Source: Geovibrio thiophilus (GTDB taxonomy: Bacteria; Chrysiogenota; Deferribacteres; Deferribacterales; Geovibrionaceae). Taken from it: a stretch of 64,000 bases of DNA. The DNA is taken from positions 1,550,001-1,614,000 of the forward strand of contig NZ_CP035108.1 of the NCBI RefSeq assembly GCF_004087915.1, written 5' to 3'. This document shows, piece after piece, positions 1 through 8,392 of this stretch (positions are counted from its first letter, which is position 1; every line of letters starts with the position of its first letter). The notes under the pieces were generated by a model, which made no database searches, was not told where the DNA came from, and saw nothing but the letters and a program-made list of their open reading frames with translations. Position numbers and translations under genes: made by a program.

Positions 1-283
1 TTATAGAAAAATTCAATTATAAAATAATATTATTATTAATATATTAACTTTATTTTGGCTTGTGCTATGTATTTTAGTATTATGTTCAATTTTTATGCTT
101 TCTATGATCTGAATGACAATTTATGATTATTTCATAATTGCGCATATGTCAGTTTTATGGTGAAAGGAGTCTGATGTCAGGTTAAAGAGTGTCCGGTTAG
201 TTAACAATGAAATTTTTTTTATTTTGATCCCAGTGCCGAGAAAGCCTCATTGCTCCTTTGTATTTGATATGGTAAAAGTGATC
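1..283 (+). promoter_or_regulatory. AT-rich region upstream of the xer gene
   Basis: Very AT-rich stretch without a convincing long reading frame. A good Shine-Dalgarno (AAAGGAG, 163-169) is followed by ATG at 174, but that frame closes after three codons (ATG TCA GGT TAA), so it is at most a leader minigene or the remnant of a start region. No clear -35/-10 pair could be fixed. It probably carries the promoter of the xer gene. Confidence 0.3.
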
Positions 284-1186
284 ATGGAGAAAGATAAGCA
301 TACCAAGGCTTTTGAGTCGTTTCTGAAATACGAGTACTCGGCAAGTTCAAATACTGTGGAAGCCTATGTGCATGATGTTAAAGACTTTCATCAGTTTACT
401 GCCGGAAGGGATGATCCTTATTCCCTGAAGGAAGTCATAGGTTTCATGACGGAGCTGAGGATAAGAGGCAACTCTGTTGAGACTCTTTTGCGGCGGCTTT
501 CAGGGCTGAGCACCTTTTTTGATTTTCTCATAAAAGAAAAGGAACTGAAGGTTAATCCCGTTACTCTGGTAACCAAACCGAAAAAGTGGGAGAAGCTGCC
601 TGCCTTTTTGGATTTCTCTGAGGTTGATGAGTTGCTGAGAGCTCCTGATGTTTCAACTCATTTGGGTTTCAGAGATCAGATAATGCTTGAGACAATGTAC
701 TCCTCCGGCATAAGGGTGAGCGAGCTTGTGAATATAAAGCTGAATGACATAGATATGAAAAGAGGAATATTTAAAGTAACCGGTAAGGGGAGCAAGCAGC
801 GTATCGTGCCGTTTTATGAAAGCCTAAGAGAGAAAATGGAAAGCTATCTGACTGTGCGGAAGGAATATTTTGTGAAGGAATCCGATAATGGCTACCTGTT
901 CCTCAGCCGCACCGGAAATAAGATTGACAGGGAATACTTTTGGATGTTGGTTAAAAAATACTGCGAGAAAACAGGGATAAAGAAACATGTATCCCCTCAC
1001 ACTCTCCGCCACTCATTCGCCACGCATATGCTTACCAACGGAGCGGATCTCCGCACCATCCAGCTTTTTCTCGGTCACTCCGACTTAAGCACAACCGAGA
1101 TATATACCCATGTAACAACAGACAAGGCGAGAAATATAATGAATGAGTGCCATCCGAGATTTTCCCGAAACAGAGGCAAGCAATGA
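284..1186 (+). CDS. xerD: Site-specific tyrosine recombinase, XerC/XerD family
   Basis: About 300 residues, the usual Xer length. An N-terminal SAM-like core-binding domain (about 1-90) precedes the catalytic domain. The catalytic set is visible: Arg in SSGIRVSELV, Lys in TGKGSKQR, HTLRH, then LGHSDLSTTEIYTH with the nucleophilic Tyr. The family resolves chromosome dimers at dif with FtsK. RVSELV and the VTGKGSKQRIVP stretch look more XerD- than XerC-like, but the two are hard to separate. ATG 284 is preferred because it gives the normal N-terminus; ATG 269 and a non-ATG start at 224 are in frame, and none has a strong ribosome site. The last codons of this gene are copied three more times in the array just downstream. 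Confidence 0.88.
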   Translation: MEKDKHTKAFESFLKYEYSASSNTVEAYVHDVKDFHQFTAGRDDPYSLKEVIGFMTELRIRGNSVETLLRRLSGLSTFFDFLIKEKELKVNPVTLVTKPKKWEKLPAFLDFSEVDELLRAPDVSTHLGFRDQIMLETMYSSGIRVSELVNIKLNDIDMKRGIFKVTGKGSKQRIVPFYESLREKMESYLTVRKEYFVKESDNGYLFLSRTGNKIDREYFWMLVKKYCEKTGIKKHVSPHTLRHSFATHMLTNGADLRTIQLFLGHSDLSTTEIYTHVTTDKARNIMNECHPRFSRNRGKQ

Positions 1187-1876
1187 CACCGTCTGTTGTT
1201 ACATCCGCTCCCAAGGAAGGGAGCGCGCCGTGCGGAGCGAAGCCTTGCCTAGCAAGGCGCGAGCGTGTATCCGAAATTTCCATGGATGGGAAATTTTGGA
1301 TAATGGGATCCGACAAGGTGAGAAATATAATGAATGAGTGCCACCCGAGATTTTCCCGAAACAGAGGCAAGCAATGACACCGTCTGTTGTTACATCCGCT
1401 CCCAAGGAAGGGAGCGCGCCGTGCGGAGCGAAGCCTTGCCTAGCAAGGCGCGAGCGTGTATCCGAAATTTCCATGGATGGAAAATTTTGGATAATGGGAT
1501 CCGACAAGGCGAGAAATATAATGAATGATTGCCATCCGAGATTTTCCCGAAACAGAGGCAAGCAATGACACCGTCTGTTGTTACATCCGCTCCCAAGGAA
1601 GGGAGCGCGCCGTGCGGAGCGAAGCCTTGCCTAGCAAGGCGCGAGCGTGTATCCGAAATTTCCATGGATGGAAAATTTTGGATAATGGGATCCGACAAGG
1701 CGAGAAATATAATGAATGATTGCCATCCGAGATTTTCCCGAAACAGAGGCAAGCAATGACACCGTCTGTTGTTACATCCGCTCCCAAGGAAGGGAGCGCG
1801 CCGTGCGGAGCGAAGCCTTGCCTAGCAAGGCGCGAGCGTGTATCCGAAATTTCCATGGATGGAAAATTTTGGATAA
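1121..1876 (+). repeat. Array A: four 191-bp tandem units of 3'-end of xer plus three-hairpin element
   Basis: Units begin at 1121, 1312, 1503 and 1694 (period 191). Each holds the last about 22 codons of xer with its stop, a 19-nt spacer and one three-hairpin element; elements lie at 1206-1300, 1397-1491, 1588-1682 and 1779-1873. In element 1, H1 is 1206-1225 (CGCTCCC/GGGAGCG, loop AAGGAA), linker GCGCCGTGCGGAGCGAAG 1225-1242, H2 1242-1258 (GCCTTGC/GCAAGGC), linker GCGAGCGTGTA 1259-1269, and H3 1270-1300 with loop ATGGAT. The units are almost identical; differences are single bases. Short open frames of 64-120 codons across the array are repeat artefacts. It fills the whole xer to CCA-enzyme gap. 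Confidence 0.95.
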
Positions 1877-1919
1877 TAAAAACAAATGAGGGATCTCAAA
1901 TAGTTTCCGGTGCTGCTGC

Positions 1920-4571
1920 ATGAAACTCCTTAAAGATATAAAAAAAGCGGTTATAACCCATAAAACCCCGGATTTTGACGCTCTCGCCAGCGCATGTGCC
2001 GCATGCGTTCTGCACGGGTGCGATGCGGTGCTGACGGTTACGTCATTTGAGGCTAACGTTGAGGACTATTTCAACGAAGAGGAAGTGACTCTCCCTGTGA
2101 TACGCCTGAAAGAGAAGGAGTTTGAGGAAATAAAAAGCCTTGAGCTGCTTGTGGTCACCGACTGCAAGCTGGCGGAAAGAACCGCTCCTCTTGAGTGGCT
2201 GCTGAAAAAAGCGGACAAAATCATAATGTACGATCACCACCCCTCCCACGGGCGGGATATAGAAGCGGACGAAACTTATGTGGACGAAACAGGCTCAACT
2301 GTAACGATCATTATCAGAAAAATGAAGGAAACAGGCTTCACGCCTGATAAGCCTCTCGCAACCTTGATGATGCTGGGTCTGTATGAGGACACGGGGCTGC
2401 TCTCCTTCTCCAGCACCACCGCAGAGGATATACTGGCAGGCGCTTTTCTGCTGGAATCCGGAGCGGATTTGGAGCTGATAAGCGAGTATGTGAAGCGTGA
2501 CATGAGCAAGGAGCAGATCTTCATTCTGAACGAACTGCTTGTGAATATGAATGTCTTTCATATTCAGGGCGCATCCGTGGGGCTCTCCTACGCAACCACA
2601 GACCGCTACATAGGCGAGATAGCCGTCATAGCCCACCGCATTATGGACATGGAGAGTATGGACGCGCTGTTCGTTGCTGTCCGTGCCGGAGAGCGCATAG
2701 TGCTTGTCGGGCGGAGCAGGGCGGACGAGATAGACTGCTCCGTTGTGATGGAACGTTTCGGCGGCGGCGGTCACTCCAGCGCAGCGAGCGCCATAGTAAA
2801 GAAGATGACTCTTACCGAATGCGTTGATCTGCTTAAAATAGTGATAAGCGAAAACATACACCCCGTGCGTCTTGCCAAGGATATAATGAATTCTCCGGTG
2901 AAAACCGTACCTATTACCGGCACGTTTGAGATGGCTATGGATCTTTTCATGAAATACAACCTGAATATGATGCCTGTGGTGGACAACGCGGGTCTGCCTG
3001 TGGGGCTTATATCCAGACGTGACATATTGCAGGGCATCAAGCACGGGCTTGACGGAGAACCTGTCCGCTCGCTTATGCAGATAGAGTTCCGCACTGTGGA
3101 GCCTGATGTGCCTTATTATCTGGCGGAGGAGATGATGCTCTCCCTGAATCAGAAAATGCTTCCTGTAGTTCATGAAGGCAGACTGAAAGGGGTTATTACC
3201 CGTACGGACCTTCTCCGTCTTATGCACGAGGAGATAACCAAGCTGCCGAGGCATCAGCAGAGTAAGCAGGCTCAGAAACTGAAAAATATAAGCTCACTGG
3301 TCAAAACATGTCTGCCCGACAGGGTAAGCAGGATACTGGAAGATATAGGCAGACTGGCTGAGAGTATGGGGCTGAATGCTTATCTGGTGGGTGGTGTGGT
3401 GCGTGATATTCTCATGCAGAACACAAACATGGACATTGATATAGTCGTGGAGGGTGACGCTCCGGCTCTTGCCAAGCGTTTTGCCGCCATGAAAAAGGCG
3501 AAGGTTTCAGAGCATTTCAAATTCAAGACAGCCGTTGTTATATTCAGGGACGGCTTCCGTGTTGACTTTGCCACATCCCGGACAGAATACTATACTAACC
3601 CGGCCTCAGCGCCGGAGGTGGAGAACGCCTCCATACGCAACGACCTCTACAGGCGTGATTTCAGCATAAACGCCATGGCGGTGAAGCTCACAGGGGACGA
3701 TTTCGGACTGCTGCTGGATTTTTTCGGCGGACAGAAAGACATAATTGATAAAAAAATAAGGGTTCTGCACAGCCTGAGCTTTGTGGATGACCCGTCCAGA
3801 TGCCTGCGGGGAGTGCGTTTTGCCGTGCGTTACGGTTTTGCTGTCGGTCCTCATACGGAGAAACTCCTGAAGCATGCGGTCTCCCTGAAGCTGCTTGAAA
3901 GGGTGGTGGGGCAGAGGATGTATCTGGAGCTGAAATACATCCTCTCCGAAGACAGCTATGTTGACGCGCTTTTGATGATGAAAAAGTACGATATGCTTAA
4001 GTTTTTCCATGAAAAACTGGCGATCGATGATTTCAAGCTGGACAGATTCGCTGTTTTGAAGAAGATTAACGGGTGGTACTCGTTTCAGTTTGAGGATAAA
4101 CTTGAGCTTTGGATAAGCCGTTTCTGCATCCTTTTTGCCGATTTGAACAGGCAGGAGATGAAGCGCCTAGCCTCAAGGTTTGAGATCACCGGCAGGCTTT
4201 ATGACGAGCTGGCGGACACTTTTTACAAGTTTAAACATGCCGTCTGGCAGGTGAGGCGTCTGAAAGATGTGAAAGCCTCCGCCATAACAGGGATTTTTGA
4301 AGGGATGAAGACAGAGGCGGTTACCGCCGCCGTGGCTGTTCTGGGGCAGGAATATGAATGGCTTCTGAAAGAATACCTCACTGTTTACAGGTTTGTGACG
4401 CCGTCTGTGGACGGAAACGACCTCAAATCGATGGGGATACCGCCTTCGGGCATTTACGGAGAAATACTTAAGGAAATTAAACGGGCTAAGCTTGATCATG
4501 AAATATCCTCAAAAGAGGAAGAACTTGACCTCGCAGAAAGAATTGCACGGGAAAGGGGAATAAAATTTTGA
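1920..4571 (+). CDS. DHH phosphoesterase - CBS pair - CCA/poly(A) nucleotidyltransferase fusion
   Basis: 883 residues in four parts. An N-terminal DHH domain has D18-x-D20, D81 and the DHH triad at 105-107, with the DHHA1 motif GGGGHSS near 280. Two CBS domains follow (about 316-370 and 376-432). The class II nucleotidyltransferase head starts near 480 with LVGGVVRD (489-496), catalytic D505-x-D507 and YRRDFSINAMAV (577-588), then the neck/body helices. This architecture is known in several deep-branching and delta-type bacteria, where the enzyme adds A, C or CCA to tRNA 3' ends. The DHH part may be a nano-RNase or regulatory module; I cannot tell which nucleotides are added. ATG 1920 lies 44 nt after the last element of array A. 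The stop overlaps the phoH TTG start. Confidence 0.9.
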   Translation: MKLLKDIKKAVITHKTPDFDALASACAACVLHGCDAVLTVTSFEANVEDYFNEEEVTLPVIRLKEKEFEEIKSLELLVVTDCKLAERTAPLEWLLKKADKIIMYDHHPSHGRDIEADETYVDETGSTVTIIIRKMKETGFTPDKPLATLMMLGLYEDTGLLSFSSTTAEDILAGAFLLESGADLELISEYVKRDMSKEQIFILNELLVNMNVFHIQGASVGLSYATTDRYIGEIAVIAHRIMDMESMDALFVAVRAGERIVLVGRSRADEIDCSVVMERFGGGGHSSAASAIVKKMTLTECVDLLKIVISENIHPVRLAKDIMNSPVKTVPITGTFEMAMDLFMKYNLNMMPVVDNAGLPVGLISRRDILQGIKHGLDGEPVRSLMQIEFRTVEPDVPYYLAEEMMLSLNQKMLPVVHEGRLKGVITRTDLLRLMHEEITKLPRHQQSKQAQKLKNISSLVKTCLPDRVSRILEDIGRLAESMGLNAYLVGGVVRDILMQNTNMDIDIVVEGDAPALAKRFAAMKKAKVSEHFKFKTAVVIFRDGFRVDFATSRTEYYTNPASAPEVENASIRNDLYRRDFSINAMAVKLTGDDFGLLLDFFGGQKDIIDKKIRVLHSLSFVDDPSRCLRGVRFAVRYGFAVGPHTEKLLKHAVSLKLLERVVGQRMYLELKYILSEDSYVDALLMMKKYDMLKFFHEKLAIDDFKLDRFAVLKKINGWYSFQFEDKLELWISRFCILFADLNRQEMKRLASRFEITGRLYDELADTFYKFKHAVWQVRRLKDVKASAITGIFEGMKTEAVTAAVAVLGQEYEWLLKEYLTVYRFVTPSVDGNDLKSMGIPPSGIYGEILKEIKRAKLDHEISSKEEELDLAERIARERGIKF

Positions 4572-5527
4572 ACAGAGAATACTCCGAAATTATAAGCATC
4601 CACCAGCCGCTGATACCTATTATACTCGGCAGCGGCGATCAGCACCTTAAGGCGGTTAAATCCGCATTTGATGTAAGCATAGCGGTAATCGGCGATGAAT
4701 TTACCATAAAAGGCGCCAGAGCCGATGTTATGAGGGCTGTCCGCCTGATTGATCATCTGCGTGAGATGGCGATGAAGGGCGAGTTCACGGAAACAGGCGT
4801 AAGCGACGCTCTGAGGATGATGGACGATGATCAGGAGGTTGACGTAAGCGGAATCCTCCTTGAATCAATCAAAGTGTCGGGCAGAATCAAGAGCGTTTCG
4901 CCCAAATCTCCTAAGCAGAAGGAATATTTACAGACTATAAAGGATAAGGATCTTGTTTTCGGCATAGGTCCGGCAGGAACGGGAAAAACGTATCTCGCTA
5001 TGGCGATGGGCGTTCATCTTTTTCTGAAGAAGAAGGTGGGGCGCATAATCCTCACCCGTCCGGCGGTTGAGGCGGGGGAAAATCTCGGCTTTCTGCCCGG
5101 TGACATAGCGGACAAGATAAACCCGTATCTTCGTCCTCTGTACGACGCGCTGTACAGCATGATGAACATAGAGCAGGTTGCGGCTCTGGTGGAAAAGAAT
5201 ATAATAGAGGTAGCGCCGCTGGCGTTCATGCGGGGGCGTACGCTGAATGACTCGTTCATTATTCTGGACGAAGCGCAGAACACCACAAGCGAGCAGATGA
5301 AGATGTTCCTCACCCGTCTGGGGTTCCGCTCCAAGGCGGTTGTCACGGGGGATATAACTCAGGTTGACCTGCCTTCCTCCAAGAAATCGGGACTGATACT
5401 TGTTAAGGATATACTGAAAGGGATAGACGACATAGGCTTTGTGGAATTCAGTCAGAAGGATGTTGTAAGACATTCTCTGGTGCAGAAAATTATTCAGGCT
5501 TACGAAGTATTTGAGGAGAAAAAATAA
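4568..5527 (+). CDS. phoH: PhoH-like ATPase
   Basis: 319 residues. An N-terminal KH-like region (about 1-110) precedes the PhoH P-loop ATPase domain with Walker A GPAGTGKT (134-141) and Walker B FIILDEAQN (230-238). PhoH proteins are cytoplasmic NTPases linked to RNA metabolism. In very many bacteria the gene sits directly before ybeY, as here, and the pair is thought to act in rRNA processing. The TTG start at 4568 overlaps the previous stop, implying translational coupling. Confidence 0.93.
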   Translation: MNREYSEIISIHQPLIPIILGSGDQHLKAVKSAFDVSIAVIGDEFTIKGARADVMRAVRLIDHLREMAMKGEFTETGVSDALRMMDDDQEVDVSGILLESIKVSGRIKSVSPKSPKQKEYLQTIKDKDLVFGIGPAGTGKTYLAMAMGVHLFLKKKVGRIILTRPAVEAGENLGFLPGDIADKINPYLRPLYDALYSMMNIEQVAALVEKNIIEVAPLAFMRGRTLNDSFIILDEAQNTTSEQMKMFLTRLGFRSKAVVTGDITQVDLPSSKKSGLILVKDILKGIDDIGFVEFSQKDVVRHSLVQKIIQAYEVFEEKK

Positions 5528-5528
5528 A

Positions 5529-5984
5529 GTGACGGCAGATGTTCTTTTAACCGATAAAATGTCCGGAGGCTTTACGGAGGAGTTTCTGACGAAGATTTCC
5601 ATGGAGGTTTTCGCCTTCGCCGAAGCTGCGTTTGAAGAGGCTGAAATATCCGTTCTGATTACTGACGATGCCGAGATCCGAACCCTGAACTCTCAGTACA
5701 GGCAGAAGGATTACGCAACGGATGTGCTCTCGTTCCCCATGGCTGAATACCCGCTGAATGACGGCGGAATGCTGGGTGATATAGTTATTTCTCTGGATAC
5801 CGCTAAGAAGCAGGCGGAAGAGAATGAGATTCCTCTTGTAAGAGAGTTTTCTTTTCTGTATATTCACGGGCTTCTTCATCTTCTGGGGTTCGACCACGAA
5901 ACTTCCGAAGAGGATGAGAAGGAAATGTTTGATATGCAGGAGGAAATCCTGCGCAAACTTATTAAAAACGGATTGGTTTTGTGA
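5529..5984 (+). CDS. ybeY: Endoribonuclease YbeY (rRNA maturation factor)
   Basis: 151 residues. The zinc site is intact: H113-x3-H117-x5-H123 within IHGLLHLLGFDHE. YbeY is a single-strand endoribonuclease for 16S rRNA 3'-end maturation and ribosome quality control. I chose GTG 5529, 1 nt after the phoH stop, because GAGGAG (5513-5518) is then at proper spacing; an in-frame TTG at 5511 would lie on the ribosome site and inside phoH. Part of the phoH-ybeY-corC-era run common in bacteria. Confidence 0.93.
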   Translation: MTADVLLTDKMSGGFTEEFLTKISMEVFAFAEAAFEEAEISVLITDDAEIRTLNSQYRQKDYATDVLSFPMAEYPLNDGGMLGDIVISLDTAKKQAEENEIPLVREFSFLYIHGLLHLLGFDHETSEEDEKEMFDMQEEILRKLIKNGLVL

Positions 5985-6064
5985 AATTGTCAAATTATTT
6001 AAAGTCGCTGTTTTCAGGTATTTTTAGTATGGAACAGCAGTTTTTTTTGTGTTAATATCCGCTC

Positions 6065-6217
6065 ATGAAAAAGAAACCTCCTTCCGAACCTTGCCCGAGT
6101 CCCATGTTTCCTTTTGACGGAAACACCGCACTTAAATTTTCTTACGGATATACTGCGCTCTTTTCTGCGGCGTATTTATTTATATTCTCATCAGAGGTGA
6201 ATTGTTTTGGAAACTGA
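6065..6217 (+). CDS. Possible small protein of 50 residues, unknown
   Basis: ATG 6065 opens a 50-codon frame ending at TGA 6217, overlapping the first 11 nt of the corC-like gene. The product is MKKKPPSEP... with a hydrophobic stretch near the C-terminus (about 27-42), so it could be a small membrane peptide. There is no clear Shine-Dalgarno and I recognise no family. The 5985-6064 gap before it also has a 24-codon GTG frame that I do not consider a gene. Confidence 0.25.
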   Translation: MKKKPPSEPCPSPMFPFDGNTALKFSYGYTALFSAAYLFIFSSEVNCFGN

Positions 6218-7502
6218 CAGTATACTGTTTCAGTCGGTCTCAATATTCGTTTGTCTTATCCTTTCAGGCTTTTTTTCCGGCAGCGAGACTGCCCTGACCT
6301 CTCTCAGCGAGATGAAGGTCAGACATATGATCGAAGAAAACCCGAAGGCGAAAATCCTTGAGCTTTGGATTTACCACCCCAACAAGGTTCTTAACACAAT
6401 CCTTATCGGCAACAACATCGTAAACATCCTTGCCTCCGTAATAGCTGCGGACATGATGCAGAAGATATTCGGCAACACTCAGATCGCCGCTGTAACCGGC
6501 GTTATGACGCTGATGATCCTTATCTTCGGCGAAATCACACCGAAAACCTTCGCCAAGCACAATGCGAAAGCGATGGCTATCGCCCTTATGCGCATTCTGA
6601 AAGTGTTTTATACAGTGTTTTTCCCAGCGACTTATGTAATGAATAAACTTGTGGTGGCGATGATTAAACTTTCAGGCGGCAAGCTGGACAAAAAACCGCA
6701 GATAACGGAAGAGGAGCTTGAGTTCATCATCAACGTGGGCGAGAAGGAAGGTGTGCTTGAAAACGGTCAGAAGGAGATGCTTCAGAACATCTTTGAACTG
6801 GGCGACATGAGCATCAAGGAAATAATGGTTCCCCGAAGAGACATTATAGCCGTCAACGTTAACGAAGACTTTGACAGCATAATGAACAAGGTTGTGGAGA
6901 ACGAGTTCTCACGTCTGCCTGTTTATGAGGAAACCATTGATAAGATAATCGGCATTCTCAACGCCAAGGATCTGCTTGTGTTCACGAGAGAGGATGTAAG
7001 CAAGTTCAACCTCCGCGGCATGCTCCGTGCGCCTTACTTCATTCCCGGTACTAAAAAGATAGACAATATGCTCACAGAGTTTCAGAAGACAAGGAACCAT
7101 ATGGCGATTGTTCTGGACGAGTACGGCGGGGTGGCGGGACTTCTCACCCTTGAAAACGTGCTTGAGGAGATAGTGGGCGATATTTACGACGAGTATGATC
7201 AGGATGAAGTGAGCGATACAGAGGTCGAACAGACTGACGCTGATACTTATATACTTGACGCCATGATGGATATTGACGACTTCTGTGAAGAGTTCGGCAT
7301 TGAAAAAACCGAAGAAATGGAAAAGTACGAAACCCTCGCGGGACTGGTTTACGATCTCGCAGGCAGAGTGCCGGAGCAGGGTGATTCGTACGTTTTCGGC
7401 GGCAGTACGCTCACTGTCCTTGAAATTGAGGACAGAAAAATATGCAGAATAGAGATGAAAAAGATACAGGATACTCCTGTGGCTGATGACGTGGAGGTCT
7501 GA
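6207..7502 (+). CDS. CorC/HlyC-family membrane protein (CNNM domain, CBS pair, CorC_HlyC)
   Basis: 431 residues. The N-terminal CNNM/DUF21 membrane domain has about four hydrophobic segments in residues 5-190. Two CBS domains follow (about 205-325; the first begins near IMVPRRDIIAV), and a CorC_HlyC domain closes the protein (about 345-425). The family is linked to Mg/Co ion efflux; older annotations call it hemolysin. TTG 6207 is preceded by AGAGGTGA (6193-6200). The stop overlaps the era ATG by one base, so the two are probably cotranscribed. Position between ybeY and era is conserved in many genomes. Confidence 0.9.
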   Translation: METDSILFQSVSIFVCLILSGFFSGSETALTSLSEMKVRHMIEENPKAKILELWIYHPNKVLNTILIGNNIVNILASVIAADMMQKIFGNTQIAAVTGVMTLMILIFGEITPKTFAKHNAKAMAIALMRILKVFYTVFFPATYVMNKLVVAMIKLSGGKLDKKPQITEEELEFIINVGEKEGVLENGQKEMLQNIFELGDMSIKEIMVPRRDIIAVNVNEDFDSIMNKVVENEFSRLPVYEETIDKIIGILNAKDLLVFTREDVSKFNLRGMLRAPYFIPGTKKIDNMLTEFQKTRNHMAIVLDEYGGVAGLLTLENVLEEIVGDIYDEYDQDEVSDTEVEQTDADTYILDAMMDIDDFCEEFGIEKTEEMEKYETLAGLVYDLAGRVPEQGDSYVFGGSTLTVLEIEDRKICRIEMKKIQDTPVADDVEV

Positions 7503-8392
7503 TGTCCGAAATATATAAAGCGGGGTTTGTCTCCATACTTGGCAGACCCAACGTGGGCAAATCCACACTGATTAACAGCCTCATAGGTGAGAAGATAGCC
7601 ATAGTCTCCAACAAACCCCAGACGACAAGAACCAATATTCAGGGGATAAAGACAGGCGAGAACTACCAGATAGTTTTCATCGATACGCCCGGCTACCACA
7701 AGGCGAAGGATACTCTTAACAGGCTTATGGTTCAGCAGGCAGCGGACTCCATAGACATGGCGGATATTATCTTCCTTATGGTTCAGGCTGACGAGCATAT
7801 GGGACCGGAGTTCAGAAACCTTGTGAAGATACTTGAAGAGTCAAAGGCGACAAAGTTTCTCGTGATAAACAAGCTGGACATATTCAAGAAGGAGAAGGCG
7901 TTTCTTCTTGCTGAAAAGATGTTTCCCGTGCTGAATTTTACCGAGGTAGTGCCTATAAGCGCACGTACAGGCAAAAATATTGACCTTCTTGTTGAACTTG
8001 CCGTGAAGCATCTGCCTGAGGGCATGCCCATGTTTGACAGTGAGGAGATAACGACTGTTCCCGAAAAGATGCTCATAGCGGAGTACATAAGGGAACAGGT
8101 GTTCGAGCAGCTTCAGGATGAGCTTCCGTACCGCATAGTGGTGGAAACCGAATCCGTTGAGGACACCGAGGACGGACGCATGGAGATAAGCGCGTCGATT
8201 ATTGTCGATCGTGAAAGCCACAAGGGAATGGTCATCGGCAAGCAGGGCGCACGCCTCAAAGAGATTGGAACAAAAGCGAGAATGAATCTGGAGAAATTTT
8301 TCGGAGTCAAAATTCATCTTGCATTATGGGTTAAGATTCGTAATGATTGGGCAGACAAGAATGAATTTTTGAGAATACAAGGACTCCGGTAG
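7502..8392 (+). CDS. era: GTPase Era
   Basis: 296 residues. All G motifs are present: GRPNVGKS (14-21), switch I PQTTRTN, DTPG (61-64) and NKLD (123-126). A C-terminal KH domain (about 200-285) contains GKQGARLKEIG. Era binds the 3' end of 16S rRNA near the anti-Shine-Dalgarno and couples 30S maturation to growth; it works with YbeY, encoded two genes upstream. The next gene starts immediately after the stop. Confidence 0.97.
   Translation: MSEIYKAGFVSILGRPNVGKSTLINSLIGEKIAIVSNKPQTTRTNIQGIKTGENYQIVFIDTPGYHKAKDTLNRLMVQQAADSIDMADIIFLMVQADEHMGPEFRNLVKILEESKATKFLVINKLDIFKKEKAFLLAEKMFPVLNFTEVVPISARTGKNIDLLVELAVKHLPEGMPMFDSEEITTVPEKMLIAEYIREQVFEQLQDELPYRIVVETESVEDTEDGRMEISASIIVDRESHKGMVIGKQGARLKEIGTKARMNLEKFFGVKIHLALWVKIRNDWADKNEFLRIQGLR

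Noticed and set aside
1143-1923. Open frames of 64-120 codons on both strands in array A
   Set aside because: They are the same frame repeated by the 191-bp unit, lack ribosome sites and cross hairpin elements with covarying stems.
2295-3254. 319-codon minus-strand frame
   Set aside because: Antisense shadow of the DHH-CBS-CCA gene, whose domains and codon usage are clear.
5982-6056. 24-codon frame after ybeY
   Set aside because: Too short, no ribosome site of its own and no recognisable family.
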